A DNA stretch of 64,000 nt from Humidesulfovibrio sp. (GCF_031082295.1 NZ_JAVHLD010000001.1:124001-188000), one strand, 5' to 3'. Shown: positions 9,385 through 18,467, counted from the first letter of the stretch. The notes: generated by a model not told the origin, from the sequence alone. Made by a program: numbers and translations.

Positions 9385-9461
9385 GTCGTTTTCCAGATGC
9401 CTGGCCGACCCCCTTAAGGGATCATGGGAGCCGACCAGGCGTGTTTTATCTCTCTACAGGG

Positions 9462-10247
9462 TTATAAACGGGCGAGAATGTCCTCCGCGACCTTGACGCC
9501 GGAGAGGAGCATGCCGCCGAAAATCGGCCCCATGCGGTAGGAGCCGTAGGTGGCGTTGGCGGCCATGCCGGCCACCCAAACGCCGGGGAACACCTCGCGG
9601 GTGTGGCGCACGGTGTTGGCCTCGGCAACGTCAGCCCACATGGACTGCTCGCCCTCGATGCCGCCGGACGGCGTGTTCAGCTTCACACCGTTCTTGCGCA
9701 CCAGGGTCTTCAGCATTTCCACATCGTGTCCTGTGCATTCTATGGCATGTTTGCAGTGAAGCACAAGCGGGTCGACATGCAACCGCGCAATCTCCACAGG
9801 GCTTGAGTTCACCACCAGGCCCATGACGCGCTTGACGCCGTCCACCTCGCGCAGCACGACGTCTTCCACGCTCATGCAGTTGAACACGTTGGCGCCGGCC
9901 TTGGTGGCCTGGTAGGCCAGCGCGGCGGTGGCCGCCACGGAGTCGGCCAGGAAGTAGCCGGGCTTGTACTCGCTCATGGCGCAGCCAGCTTCCTCCAGAA
10001 TGCCCTTGGCCTCCTCCTGCACCACGATGTAGTTCCAGGTCATGCCGCCGCCCCACATGCCGCCGCCCACCGAGAGCTTGCGCTCGAAAAGGGCGACCTT
10101 GCGGCCCGCCTTCGCCAGCTTCCAGGCGGCGGTCAGGCCGGAAGGCCCGCCACCCACGATGGCCACGTCGAGGTCCAGGCAGTTCTTGAACTTCTCAAAG
10201 TAGGCGCTGGCAATGGCCTCGGTCACGATCCTTTCGTCAATGATCAT
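9462..10247 (-). CDS. thi4: Thi4-type thiazole synthase, histidine (sulfide-dependent) variant
   Basis: The 261-residue protein has an FAD/NAD-binding motif VGGGPSGLTAAWKLA (residues 31-45), GGGMWGGGM (61-69) and the C-terminal MGPIFGGMLLSG. It makes the adenylated carboxythiazole precursor of thiamine from NAD, glycine and sulfide. At the position where suicidal yeast Thi4 has its sulfur-donating cysteine, this protein has His157 (LHVDPL), as in archaeal catalytic Thi4 enzymes that use free sulfide. The start at 10247 has AGGAGG directly upstream; the longer reading from 10322 would run through a terminator hairpin. It is controlled by the upstream TPP riboswitch. Older annotations may call it a ribulose-1,5-bisphosphate synthetase-like protein. 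Confidence 0.93.
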   Translation of the reverse strand: MIIDERIVTEAIASAYFEKFKNCLDLDVAIVGGGPSGLTAAWKLAKAGRKVALFERKLSVGGGMWGGGMTWNYIVVQEEAKGILEEAGCAMSEYKPGYFLADSVAATAALAYQATKAGANVFNCMSVEDVVLREVDGVKRVMGLVVNSSPVEIARLHVDPLVLHCKHAIECTGHDVEMLKTLVRKNGVKLNTPSGGIEGEQSMWADVAEANTVRHTREVFPGVWVAGMAANATYGSYRMGPIFGGMLLSGVKVAEDILARL

Positions 10248-10290
10248 CTCATCCTCCTGCAACGTTAGCGGTTTTCCATAAACTCGCCTC

Positions 10291-10320
10291 AAACGAAAAG
10301 CCGTCCCAAGAAGGGACGGC
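10291..10320 (-). terminator. Riboswitch-associated intrinsic terminator before thi4
   Basis: On the minus strand GCCGTCCC-TTCTT-GGGACGGC is followed by TTTTCGTTT. It lies just downstream of the TPP aptamer and 44 bp before the thi4 start, the place expected for an attenuation terminator. Confidence 0.88.
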
Positions 10321-10337
10321 ACCTCGTTGTGTTGCAG

Positions 10338-10440
10338 TTTCCCTTCGTCGGCATTACCCGGACAGGTTCAACGGTCAACCCCACAGCCAATGGCAAGGGG
10401 TCCTCTCAGCCCGGTTTTTCCGAGCTCCCGCAGGACGGCT
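10338..10440 (-). promoter_or_regulatory. TPP riboswitch (THI element) controlling thi4
   Basis: The minus strand carries the conserved THI-box pieces in order: GGGAGCTCGG and its partner arm, CTGAGAGG (10409-10402), TGAACCTG, GGTAATGCC and GAAGGGAA ending near 10338. It lies between the mtnA stop (10457) and thi4 and is followed by an intrinsic terminator. Binding of thiamine pyrophosphate should favour termination and lower Thi4 synthesis. Confidence 0.95.
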
Positions 10441-10456
10441 TGTTCCTAAAACGGAA

Positions 10457-11491
10457 CTATTTAAAGAGCTTTGCGATGGCCTCCGTGTACGGAGCGGTCA
10501 AAACCCCGCGCTCGGTGATGATGCCATGAATGAGCCGGTTCGGGGTCACATCGAAGGCGTAGTTGAACACGCCCACGCCGTCCGGCGTGATCTGGGTGCT
10601 GCCCACGTGGGTCACCTCGCGCGGGGTGCGGTCCTCGATGGGGATCAGCGAGCCGTCGGCGGTCTCGGGGTCGATGGTGGACACCGGGGCGGCCACGTAA
10701 AACGGAATGCCGAACTCCTTGGCCAGGAGCGCCACGCCGAAGGTGCCGATCTTGTTGGCCGCGTCGCCGTTGGCGGCGATGCGGTCCGCGCCGACGATGA
10801 CCTTCTGCACCAGCCCGCGCTGCATCAGGAGCGCGCAGGCGTTGTCGCAGGCGACCTTCACCGGGATGCCGTCCTTGTGCAGCTCGTAGGCCGTCAGCCG
10901 CGCACCCTGCAGGAAGGGGCGGGTCTCGTTGGCGATGACAGTGATCTTCTTGCCCTGCGCAACAGCCGCGCGGATGGGCGCCAGCGCCGTGCCGTAGCCC
11001 GCCGTGGCCAGCGCGCCCGCGTTGCAGTGGGTCATGACCGTGTCGCCGTCGGCCAGCAGACCAGCGCCGGAAGCGCCGATGGCCTTGCAGGTCTCAATGT
11101 CCTCGGCGTGAACGATCTTGGCCTTGGCCAGCCAGAAGGCCGAGAGCTCGTCGAGGCTGAACTCGGGATGCTTGGACCACTCGGCCTGCATGAGGCGCAC
11201 GGCCCAGCGCAGGTTCACCGCCGTGGGCCGGGCCGAGGCGATCTGCTCCAGCTTGGCGGCCAGCGCGGGCTTCCAGTCGGCTACGCCTGCCACCTCACGG
11301 GCGGCAAGATAGCAGCCATAGGCCGCGGTGACGCCGATGGCGGGCGCGCCGCGCACCACCATGACCACCAAGGCCTCGCAAATGTCATTGACGGTCTTGC
11401 AGACGTACCATTCCTCGCGGGTGGGGAGGTAGCGCTGGTCAAGGAGGACGAGGGCGTCCTTTTCCGGGGAGTACTGGATGTGCTCGGTCAT
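10457..11491 (-). CDS. mtnA: S-methyl-5-thioribose-1-phosphate isomerase
   Basis: The 344-residue protein belongs to the eIF2B-like isomerase family. It has the [14 protein letters not shown] substrate loop, the catalytic cysteine in [14 protein letters not shown] and the catalytic aspartate in [11 protein letters not shown]. It converts methylthioribose 1-phosphate to the ribulose form in methionine salvage. No mtnB, mtnC or mtnP gene is adjacent, so it may feed a partial or alternative salvage route. It sits between gatB (44 bp upstream) and the TPP-controlled thi4. Confidence 0.95.
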   Translation of the reverse strand: MTEHIQYSPEKDALVLLDQRYLPTREEWYVCKTVNDICEALVVMVVRGAPAIGVTAAYGCYLAAREVAGVADWKPALAAKLEQIASARPTAVNLRWAVRLMQAEWSKHPEFSLDELSAFWLAKAKIVHAEDIETCKAIGASGAGLLADGDTVMTHCNAGALATAGYGTALAPIRAAVAQGKKITVIANETRPFLQGARLTAYELHKDGIPVKVACDNACALLMQRGLVQKVIVGADRIAANGDAANKIGTFGVALLAKEFGIPFYVAAPVSTIDPETADGSLIPIEDRTPREVTHVGSTQITPDGVGVFNYAFDVTPNRLIHGIITERGVLTAPYTEAIAKLFK

Positions 11492-11535
11492 GCGGTGGTG
11501 TCCTTGAAAGGTTTGGGAGGCTGATGTTCGGGGGA

Positions 11536-12966
11536 TTACTTCAGCTTCTCGGCGAGGAGCTGGTTCACGACGGCGGGGTTGGCCTGGCCCTTGGTGCGGC
11601 GCATGATCTGGCCCACGAAGAAGCCCATGAGCTTGGTCTTGCCCGCGCGATAGTCGGCCAGTTCCTTGGGGTTCTCGGCCAGAACGGCGTCCACGTCGGC
11701 CTCCAGGGCCGAGGTGTCGGAGATCTGGACCAGGCCCTTGGCCTTGACCAGCGCCTCCGGCTCGGCGCCGGTTTCCAGCAGCTCGGGCAGGATGTCCTTG
11801 GCGCTCTTGGCGCTTATGGCTCCCTGTTCAACCAGGCGCACCAGGGTGGCCAGGTTTTGTGGGGTGAGCTTCAGGTCCGCAGCGCGTCCGCCGGTCTGGT
11901 TCAGTTCGCGCAGGATGTCGGTCATGAGCCAGTTGGCGATCTTTTTGGGCTCGTTGAACGCGGCAACGGCCGCTTCGAAGTATTCCGCCATGTCGCGCTC
12001 GCTGGTGAGCACTTCGCTGGCGTCGGCGGAGAGGCCGTACTGGCTGATGAAGCGCTGCTCGCGCGCCTTGGGCAGTTCGGGCAGTTCGGACTTCCACTGA
12101 TCCAGCCAGGCCTCCTCCAGCACCAGGGGCACCAGGTCCGGGCAGGGGAAATAGCGGTAGTCGTGGGCCTCCTCCTTGCCGCGCATGGAGTGCGTGGTGC
12201 CCTTGTTGGCGTCGTACAGGCGGGTCTCCTGCACCACGGCCTCGCCGTCCTCCACAAGGTCGATCTGGCGCTCCACCTCGTAGTCAATGGCCTTCTGCAC
12301 ATGCTTGAAGGAATTGAGGTTCTTGAGTTCCGCGCGGGTGCCAAAGGCCTCCTGCCCAAAGGGCCGGACGCTCACGTTGGCGTCGCAGCGGAAACTGCCC
12401 TCCTCCATGTTGCCGTCGCAGATGTCGAGGTAGACCAGGATGCTGCGGATGGCCTTGAGGTAGGCCACGGCCTCCTCGGCGCTGCGCATGTCCGGCTCGC
12501 TCACGATCTCGATAAGCGGCACGCAGGCGCGGTTCAGGTCCACAAAGCTCGCGTTGTCGTGGGCGGAGTGGATGTTCTTGCCGGCGTCCTCCTCCATGTG
12601 GATGCGGGTGACGCCAATGCGCTTGGGGCCTTTCCCGGTCACGATGTCCACGTGCCCGTGCTCGCAGATGGGCAGCTCGAACTGGGAGGTCTGGTAGCCC
12701 TTGGGAAGGTCCGGATAGAAATAATTCTTGCGCGCGAACACGCTCTTGCGGTTGATCTCGCAATCGATGGCCAAGCCCATCTTGGCGGCGTATTCCACCA
12801 CCTTGCGGTTCAGCACGGGCAGCACGCCCGGCATGCCGGAGCACACCGGACAAACGTTCTCGTTGGGGTCCGCGCCGAACTGGGTGGAGCAGGCGCAGAA
12901 GATCTTGGACTTGGTCTTGAGCTGGGCGTGCACCTCAAGGCCGATGACGGTTTCATACCTTGTCAT
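11536..12966 (-). CDS. gatB: Asp/Glu-tRNA(Asn/Gln) amidotransferase subunit B
   Basis: The 476-residue product begins [12 protein letters not shown] and has the cysteine motif CACSTQF ... CPVCSGMPG, the family signature EAHDYRYFP and a C-terminal GatB/YqeY tail domain. With GatA and GatC it converts mischarged Glu-tRNA(Gln) or Asp-tRNA(Asn) by transamidation. gatA and gatC are not in the window. It follows the DUF4254 gene by 19 bp in a long co-directional run. Confidence 0.97.
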   Translation of the reverse strand: MTRYETVIGLEVHAQLKTKSKIFCACSTQFGADPNENVCPVCSGMPGVLPVLNRKVVEYAAKMGLAIDCEINRKSVFARKNYFYPDLPKGYQTSQFELPICEHGHVDIVTGKGPKRIGVTRIHMEEDAGKNIHSAHDNASFVDLNRACVPLIEIVSEPDMRSAEEAVAYLKAIRSILVYLDICDGNMEEGSFRCDANVSVRPFGQEAFGTRAELKNLNSFKHVQKAIDYEVERQIDLVEDGEAVVQETRLYDANKGTTHSMRGKEEAHDYRYFPCPDLVPLVLEEAWLDQWKSELPELPKAREQRFISQYGLSADASEVLTSERDMAEYFEAAVAAFNEPKKIANWLMTDILRELNQTGGRAADLKLTPQNLATLVRLVEQGAISAKSAKDILPELLETGAEPEALVKAKGLVQISDTSALEADVDAVLAENPKELADYRAGKTKLMGFFVGQIMRRTKGQANPAVVNQLLAEKLK

Positions 12967-12985
12967 GAGCCCTCCGCGTGCGCCT

Positions 12986-13660
12986 CTAGGCCCCGGCCTT
13001 GCGGCTGTAGAGTTCCGGGTTCAGGCGCGGATCATTGTACATCTTGAACTGGTAGTAGACCTTGGGGCGCTTGCGGCCTGAGGCGTAGTCGTCCACGAGG
13101 TCCATGACGGACTGCTCCAGGTCGGCGCGCTGCTCTTTCAGCACCTCAAGCTTGCGGCGGCACTCGCTCACTAGGTCGTCGCCCGCGCCCTGGCGCTCCA
13201 CCTGCTCCTGCATGTGGAAAATCTTGAGCGCAAGGATGGATCCGCGGTCCAGGGCCACGCCCAGGGACTCGGTGTTGTAGCGCGGGCGCGCTCCCTCGGC
13301 CTGGGGCGGCAGCAGCGGATCCATGGCGCGCACCAGGAACATGTCCAGGCGCTCGATCTGGTCGTTGCGCTCCTGGTTCAGCTTGTCGATGGCGTACTTG
13401 CAGTCGGCGATGAGCTCAGGTCCGGCGTCCTTGCGGCGCGCGCGGTCCTCCACGTGCCACAGGCAGAAGTTGGCCCAGTGCTGGCGCAGCACAAGCTCGG
13501 CAAAGCCCTCGGCATCCGCGGCGGCGCTGATGTCCGAAGGAAACGCGGGCTCCTGGCGGTGCCAAGGGGCGACGGCCTGGTCCTGATCCACAAAGGCGCG
13601 CGCGAGAATGGCGCGGATGTCGTCAAACGTGCAATGGGTCATTGAGCTCTCTTGGTTCAT
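12986..13660 (-). CDS. DUF4254 family protein
   Basis: The 224-residue, mostly alpha-helical, charged protein carries the DUF4254 pattern: [13 protein letters not shown] (about residue 65), [16 protein letters not shown] and a C-terminal helix with [15 protein letters not shown]. Family members have no established biochemical role and often sit near cell-envelope or lipopolysaccharide genes. The start at 13660 overlaps the mltA stop (ATGA), pointing to translational coupling with this murein hydrolase; a second ATG at 13642 is possible. There is no signal peptide, so it is probably cytoplasmic. Confidence 0.8.
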   Translation of the reverse strand: MNQESSMTHCTFDDIRAILARAFVDQDQAVAPWHRQEPAFPSDISAAADAEGFAELVLRQHWANFCLWHVEDRARRKDAGPELIADCKYAIDKLNQERNDQIERLDMFLVRAMDPLLPPQAEGARPRYNTESLGVALDRGSILALKIFHMQEQVERQGAGDDLVSECRRKLEVLKEQRADLEQSVMDLVDDYASGRKRPKVYYQFKMYNDPRLNPELYSRKAGA

Positions 13661-14907
13661 GGTCTTGCCCGCAGCGCGCTCTTGCTCACAAGCAGGTGCA
13701 GCGTGGCGTGCGTTCGCAAATTCGCTTCCAGGCGTTCGGCGCGTTCGCCGCTGCCCAGGTACAGGTCAATCCTTGCGCCCCGCATGTCCGCGCCGACGTC
13801 CTGGGCCAAAACGATGCCGCGCAGGGCGCCCGCCCCGTCCTTTGCGGACAGCGGAGCCTGAAGCACCGCCACCGCGCCAAGCGGTAGGAGACTTGGGTCT
13901 GTAGCCAGACTAACCAGCGGCGTCAACGGTTTTCCGAGCGAGCCCTCGCTCGCGGCGGTGGTGAAGCGGAAGAAGATATAGCTCCTGTTCTCGGCCATAA
14001 GCTCCAAGGCCCGGGCGGGGTTGGCCGCGCACCAGGCCCGGATGTCCTCGCGATTCAGCCGCTCCTTGGGCAGGGCTCCGGCGTCCAGAAGAATCTTTCC
14101 CAGCCCCTTGAAGGGCAGCCCGTTTGTGCCCGCGAAGTGCACCCCGCGCAGCGAGCCGTCGGGCAGCCGCAGGGCGCCGCCGCCCTCGGTCTGCAGCAAG
14201 AACACGTCCGCCGGGTTCCGGAGCCAGGCCAGCTCCAGCCCGCGCCCCTGCAGCACCCGGCCCGAATCCACCGCCCGGCGCGAGTACTCTCCCTGCCTCG
14301 CGGCAAGGTCCGTCGGGGGGGCATAGAGCGGATACTCGTAACCGGGCTGACGCTCCAGGCTCGCCTCCATGACCGGCGAGTAGTAGCCTGTGAGCAGCGG
14401 GTCCGGCGCCAGCTCGTACCAGACGAAGCGCTCGGAGAGCAGCCCGGGTTCGGCGTCCAGGCGCGGCAACAGGGCGCGCAGCTCTTCAACGCTCTGCCGC
14501 AGCTGGCCGTAGGAGAGCGAGCCGCCGGGCTGCACCAGGGCGGGCGCGCCCGCGTTCATGCGCGAGAGGTATTCCAGGCTGTGGCGCAGCGGCGCGTCCA
14601 GGTCGGCGAAAGAGGCCAGTGACTGGGAGGACGCGGACAAGCGCCCGGCCAAAAGCGCGGCCTCGGCCCCCCTGAGGGCGCTCCACTCCGCCGGGGCCGG
14701 AGAGAGCCTGTACTCGGGCGGAGAGGACGGCGCCGGAATGCTGGGACGCCGCGCGGGGGCCGGACGGCCACCGCCCGTGGAGCCGGGCCAGGGGACGTAG
14801 TCACCGATGCCGCAGCCCGCGAGCACAAGCACAATGGCCGCGGCGACGAGGGAGGCGCTGGCGCGGCGGAAGCTCAAGCCCAAGGCCCTGCCCGCCGAAG
14901 CGGCCAT
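13657..14907 (-). CDS. mltA: Membrane-bound lytic murein transglycosylase A (MltA), lipoprotein
   Basis: The 416-residue protein starts with a signal peptide and lipobox LVLAGC (Cys32), so it is a lipoprotein. A proline-rich linker, the MltA barrel domain (GYYSPVMEAS, YPLYAPP) and a C-terminal 3D domain (AQDVGADMRGARIDLYLG) follow. It cleaves peptidoglycan glycan strands with anhydro-muropeptide formation. The start at 14907 gives the proper signal peptide; the extended frame to 15240 overlaps the upstream gene. Its stop overlaps the DUF4254 start by 4 bp. Confidence 0.92.
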   Translation of the reverse strand: MAASAGRALGLSFRRASASLVAAAIVLVLAGCGIGDYVPWPGSTGGGRPAPARRPSIPAPSSPPEYRLSPAPAEWSALRGAEAALLAGRLSASSQSLASFADLDAPLRHSLEYLSRMNAGAPALVQPGGSLSYGQLRQSVEELRALLPRLDAEPGLLSERFVWYELAPDPLLTGYYSPVMEASLERQPGYEYPLYAPPTDLAARQGEYSRRAVDSGRVLQGRGLELAWLRNPADVFLLQTEGGGALRLPDGSLRGVHFAGTNGLPFKGLGKILLDAGALPKERLNREDIRAWCAANPARALELMAENRSYIFFRFTTAASEGSLGKPLTPLVSLATDPSLLPLGAVAVLQAPLSAKDGAGALRGIVLAQDVGADMRGARIDLYLGSGERAERLEANLRTHATLHLLVSKSALRARP

Positions 14908-14954
14908 CACGCTCGATGAATTCTTTTGCACCGCCCTGCCCCGCCCGCCTGGCC

Positions 14955-16706
14955 CTAACCGCATTGCTCGATGGAGGCGTCGCAATACTTGCCCACCCCG
15001 TACTCCCGGCGCCGCAGGAACTTCTCCGGGCTGGGGCCGATGATCTGCAGCTCCGGCTGGCGCTTCTGCACCGACAAGGCGATGCTCATCTCCTTGGTGC
15101 AGCCGGTGGAATAGGTGGAATCCTTTCCTGCCCAAACGGGCGGGACCTTCTTGCCCATGAGCTCGAAGCTCTTCTCGATGTCCGCGTCGGTCTGGAAGCG
15201 CCAGACGTTCAGGAAGCCGCTGCGCTGCACGCGTTCCCACATGAACATGAGGTCGTCGGCGTCCATGCCCTCCTCAAAATACTCGCCGGGATTGATGATG
15301 AAGGTGCCCTCCAGGCGCGAACGCAGGTGCGCCACAAAGGTGTTCAGCACCTCGATGGCCAGCTTCACCTGGCCGGGGATGCTGCCCACGATGGCGCTGT
15401 AGAACATGACCGTCTTGCCCGCGGCGCGCGCCCTGCGCATCTGGCTGATGATGCCGTCGGCCTTGGCCAGGATGGCCTCCTCGCTGAACTTGTGCACGCT
15501 CTCCGGCTTGGGCTTGAAGTACATGCGGAACTTGCCCTGGGAATCGGTGAAGAAGACCAGCACATCGCGAGTGAACTCATGGCTGGTGTTGATGAAGCGG
15601 CGGTAATAGGCCTCGCCCTTGGCCAGCACCAGATCGGATTCCTTCCAGGCGCGGGCGAAGGTGACGGAGGTGCGGTAGGGGTTGAAGCGCTCGCGGGTGC
15701 CGTCGGAGATGACCACAAGCTGGTGCTCGCGGGTGGCCTGCAACAATTCGTTCTTGGTGACGCGGTTGTTCTGGATGAAGAAGGCGTCCTTGAACTCCGC
15801 GGCCAGGATGGGGTCGCTTTCCAGGTCCCAGACCGTGGGGCTGTCGAAGTAGAAGCCGTCCTTCAGGGCCAGGATGACGCGGTGCCCCTGCCGCAGGAGC
15901 GCGCGCACCACCTTGAGGTCGAGGATGATGCCGCCGCTCGCCCTTGGAAGATAGAGGATGCGCAACGGCCCGCGCGCGGGGTCGAAGATGCCGCGCAGAG
16001 GGGAGAAGTCGACCGCGTCAAGGGTCTTGCGCAGGCCCTCCGCGTCCAGCCCCGAAGTCGGGTTGTCCTCGGTCCAGAAGCGCTTGCAGGTGGAGAACAT
16101 CAGCAGCCGCTCCATCTCCAGCAGGTCCAGCTCGAAGCGCAGCTGGGTGATGCTTGCGCAGGACAGCCTCTCCTCCGGGCAGACGTTCACCAGGCGCGAG
16201 TAGAAATCGCTGTCCACAAAATTGCGCGCGCGCCGGTTCATCTGGCGCTTGACCGTCCGGAAGGGGTCGTCCAGGCCGCTCTGGGTCAGGAAAATGGTCA
16301 GCATGCGCTTGAGCAGGCGCGAGGGAATGAGGATGGGGGCGTTCAGCGTCATGCGGAACTTATGGCGGCACAGGTGCAGTATGCGCTTGCGCAAGGCGGG
16401 CTCGCGCACGTGGTCGCGTATGAGCCGCACCAGCAGCCGCCACTGCTGGCCGTATTCCGCGGCCAGGTCCTTGCCGAGCTTCGACTTGAGTAGGAAGTGC
16501 AGCATCCAGTCGCCGCAGGGCGCGTAGAAGCTGTCCTCGGCGAGAGCCACCATGAAGCGTATCTGCTCCGGCGAAGCGTTCTTCACCGGGTCGATGGAGT
16601 GCTCCAGGTTGTTCTCGGTCATGAAGTGCAAAAGCAGCGCGTCAAGGACCGGGTCCGCGCCGTACTTGAGCTCAAGGGCGCTCTCAAAGGTGAAGTTCAG
16701 TGGCAA
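14955..16706 (-). CDS. Protein with DUF89/ARMT1-like C-terminal domain
   Basis: The 583-residue protein has a helical N-terminal half (about 1-235) without a recognised domain. Its C-terminal half resembles DUF89/ARMT1 metal-dependent phosphatases: ILYLPRASGGIILDLKVVRALL (the usual 'NAGEIVFD' position), then DSPTVWDLES and DLVLAKGEAYYRRF, like the family's 'DLVIAKGQGNFE'. Residues after about 460 are an extra tail with six cysteines or fewer. Family members dephosphorylate damaged sugar or metabolite phosphates, so a metabolite-repair role is possible but not shown. It starts 3 bp after the nadK stop. The family assignment is by eye and moderately certain. Confidence 0.6.
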   Translation of the reverse strand: MPLNFTFESALELKYGADPVLDALLLHFMTENNLEHSIDPVKNASPEQIRFMVALAEDSFYAPCGDWMLHFLLKSKLGKDLAAEYGQQWRLLVRLIRDHVREPALRKRILHLCRHKFRMTLNAPILIPSRLLKRMLTIFLTQSGLDDPFRTVKRQMNRRARNFVDSDFYSRLVNVCPEERLSCASITQLRFELDLLEMERLLMFSTCKRFWTEDNPTSGLDAEGLRKTLDAVDFSPLRGIFDPARGPLRILYLPRASGGIILDLKVVRALLRQGHRVILALKDGFYFDSPTVWDLESDPILAAEFKDAFFIQNNRVTKNELLQATREHQLVVISDGTRERFNPYRTSVTFARAWKESDLVLAKGEAYYRRFINTSHEFTRDVLVFFTDSQGKFRMYFKPKPESVHKFSEEAILAKADGIISQMRRARAAGKTVMFYSAIVGSIPGQVKLAIEVLNTFVAHLRSRLEGTFIINPGEYFEEGMDADDLMFMWERVQRSGFLNVWRFQTDADIEKSFELMGKKVPPVWAGKDSTYSTGCTKEMSIALSVQKRQPELQIIGPSPEKFLRRREYGVGKYCDASIEQCG

Positions 16707-16709
16707 GGG

Positions 16710-17561
16710 TCACCTCTCGGTAAAGAAGCCTTTGCTCGCCAGCTTGGCGAAATACGACGTCCCGTCCGTCTCGGCCAGGAGCAGGTCGTCCGGGGCGCGG
16801 CGCACGCGCAGCACATCCCCCGACTCCAGGGCGAACGAGCGCTGCCCGTCCACCGACAGGCGCACCTCGCCCGCCTGGTCCTCCACGACCACGCTGATCT
16901 CGCCCGTGGCCTGCAGCACCACCGGGCGGAAGTTGTTCAAGAACGGACACACCGGGGTCAGGCAGACCGCCTCCATCTCCGGATGAACCAGCGGGCCGCC
17001 AGCGGAAAACCCATAGGCCGTGGAGCCCGTGGGCGTCGAGATGATGAGGCCGTCGGAACGCATGGCCCCCACCCGCTCGCCGTCGCGCAGCACAAGCAGG
17101 CGGATGAGCCGCGCAAGCGCGCCCCGGCTGACTACCAGGTCGTTGATGGCCCGGCCGGCGTAGACGCTCTCGCCCCGGCGTTCGACATCGAAAGCCAGGC
17201 ACACCCGACGCGACAAGACGTACTCGCCGGCCATCAAGGCCTCAAGGCTGCGCGCCCAGGCGTCGGCTGGCTCGGCCAGAAAGCCCACCCGGCCGAGGTT
17301 CAGCCCCAGAAGCGGCATCCCGCGCCCCAGGCCCATGCGCGCCACGCCGATGAAAGTGCCGTCGCCCCCCAGGACCAGCACGGCGTCCCATTCGCCCTCC
17401 GGCAACTGGCAGGCAGAGGCGCCACGGGTGGAACGATGTTCGTGCAAAGTGGCCTGTCCGCCATGGGCCTCAAGCCAGGTTGCGATCTCCAGCCCCAGGG
17501 CCGAAGCCGCGGCGTCGCCGGAGCGCGTCATCACGAGGAAAGTCTTGAGCTGCCTGTTCAT
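16710..17561 (-). CDS. nadK: NAD kinase
   Basis: The 283-residue protein has the kinase motifs LGGDGTFIGVAR (about residue 63), GRVGFLAEP, NDLVVSRG (the NE/D motif) and STPTGSTAYGFSAGGPLVHP. It phosphorylates NAD to NADP in the cytoplasm. It is the first gene of the long minus-strand run to der. Its start region is divergent from the flgM unit, so the 140-bp gap must hold promoters for both directions. Confidence 0.96.
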   Translation of the reverse strand: MNRQLKTFLVMTRSGDAAASALGLEIATWLEAHGGQATLHEHRSTRGASACQLPEGEWDAVLVLGGDGTFIGVARMGLGRGMPLLGLNLGRVGFLAEPADAWARSLEALMAGEYVLSRRVCLAFDVERRGESVYAGRAINDLVVSRGALARLIRLLVLRDGERVGAMRSDGLIISTPTGSTAYGFSAGGPLVHPEMEAVCLTPVCPFLNNFRPVVLQATGEISVVVEDQAGEVRLSVDGQRSFALESGDVLRVRRAPDDLLLAETDGTSYFAKLASKGFFTER

Positions 17562-17651
17562 GGCGCGACAGTAGTCAAATCCGCGAAAACATACAACACG
17601 CAGGCGGGCCGAGAAATTTTATGAAAGATGCACTTTTTTCGTTTTTACCCC

Positions 17652-17679
17652 TAAAGTATTTCCCCGGAGTTGACGATAA
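17652..17679 (+). promoter_or_regulatory. Candidate sigma-28 (FliA) promoter for the flgM unit
   Basis: TAAAGTAT (17652-17659), a 12-bp spacer and GACGATAA (17672-17679) match the FliA consensus TAAAGTTT-N11-GCCGATAA with one mismatch in each element and one extra spacer base. It lies 25 bp before the start codon of the gene that precedes flgM, with the Shine-Dalgarno AGGAG between. Confidence 0.65.
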
Positions 17680-17704
17680 AGGAATCAAGCTAGGAGTACA
17701 TGAG

Positions 17705-18121
17705 ATGGTTGTTCACCCGGTTAACGTTCGACTGATGCTGCGCACCTACGGGAAGCAGCTCACAAGCGCCAAGCGGCTCGCCCGTTTCAAGAGGGCGCTT
17801 GTTCTTTCGGGCGCGCAGGACCAGCTGACCATCTCCCGGGAAGCCAAGCGCAAGGAGCTTGTGGAACGCATCAGCCAGGAAGTCATCGAAAACCTGCTGG
17901 TCAACGGCCAGGAGAATCCGGTGGTCAACGGGGTGCTTGAGGACCTGGAACACGATTTGGGCGAAAAGGTGCTGTTCGACTACCCCCTGGACGGCGGCGA
18001 GGTGCAGATTCTTCGCCAGACCGAGCAGGGACCAATGGAGATCACCCCGGAGGAGAAGATGCGCATCCTGCGCAGGCTCTGGGAAATAACCCTGGACAGG
18101 GTCGACGGCACCATGCTTTGA
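17705..18121 (+). CDS. Conserved-looking protein of unknown function, co-transcribed with flgM
   Basis: The 138-residue product is soluble, helical and charged, with no signal peptide or membrane segment. I do not recognise a named family. The start at 17705 (MVVHPVNVRL) has AGGAG 8 bp upstream; the longer frame from 17621 would run through the sigma-28-like promoter. Its middle (SREAKRKELVERISQEVIENLL) looks like an amphipathic helix and its end (TPEEKMRILRRLWEIT) like another. It is 28 bp before flgM, behind a FliA-type promoter, so a role in flagellar control or in assisting FlgM is possible. That is inference from position only. Confidence 0.8.
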   Translation: MVVHPVNVRLMLRTYGKQLTSAKRLARFKRALVLSGAQDQLTISREAKRKELVERISQEVIENLLVNGQENPVVNGVLEDLEHDLGEKVLFDYPLDGGEVQILRQTEQGPMEITPEEKMRILRRLWEITLDRVDGTML

Positions 18122-18149
18122 TACCCCTGAAGACGGGGGGGGAGGCTTT

Positions 18150-18467
18150 ATGGATATAAAGAAGGTCTACGGCGGGCTGGACCCCTATGCAACCCAGCGG
18201 TTGCAGGAAAACCAGCGGGCTCAGCAAAGCCAGGAAGTGAACCGGCAAAACACCGCCTCGGCGAGCCAGCAGCTCGGCGACAAGGTTGCCCTTTCACCCG
18301 AGGCAAGGCTGCTTGGCGCGACCATGAACGCTGCCAACGCGGCGCCGGACGAACGCGCCGAAAAGGTCCGCAACCTGAAGGAACAGGTGCAGAGCGGCAC
18401 CTACAAGCCTGACATCAAGAAGGCTGCCGCCAACCTGATCCGCGACGACCTGAACCTCATCAGATAG
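18150..18467 (+). CDS. flgM: Anti-sigma-28 factor FlgM
   Basis: The 105-residue product has the FlgM layout: a disordered, glutamine-rich N-terminal half, then DKVALSPEARLLG and the C-terminal sigma-binding helices (ERAEKVRNLKEQVQSGTYKPD, AANLIRDDLNLI). It holds FliA inactive until the hook-basal body is finished and FlgM is exported. A strong GGGAGG precedes the ATG. Here it is not in the flgA operon but on the opposite strand behind a probable FliA promoter, which would make a feedback loop. Confidence 0.93.
   Translation: MDIKKVYGGLDPYATQRLQENQRAQQSQEVNRQNTASASQQLGDKVALSPEARLLGATMNAANAAPDERAEKVRNLKEQVQSGTYKPDIKKAAANLIRDDLNLIR

Noticed and set aside
17621-17704. 28-codon N-terminal extension of the gene upstream of flgM
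   Set aside because: It would cover the sigma-28-like promoter and has no Shine-Dalgarno; the ATG at 17705 has AGGAG at good spacing.
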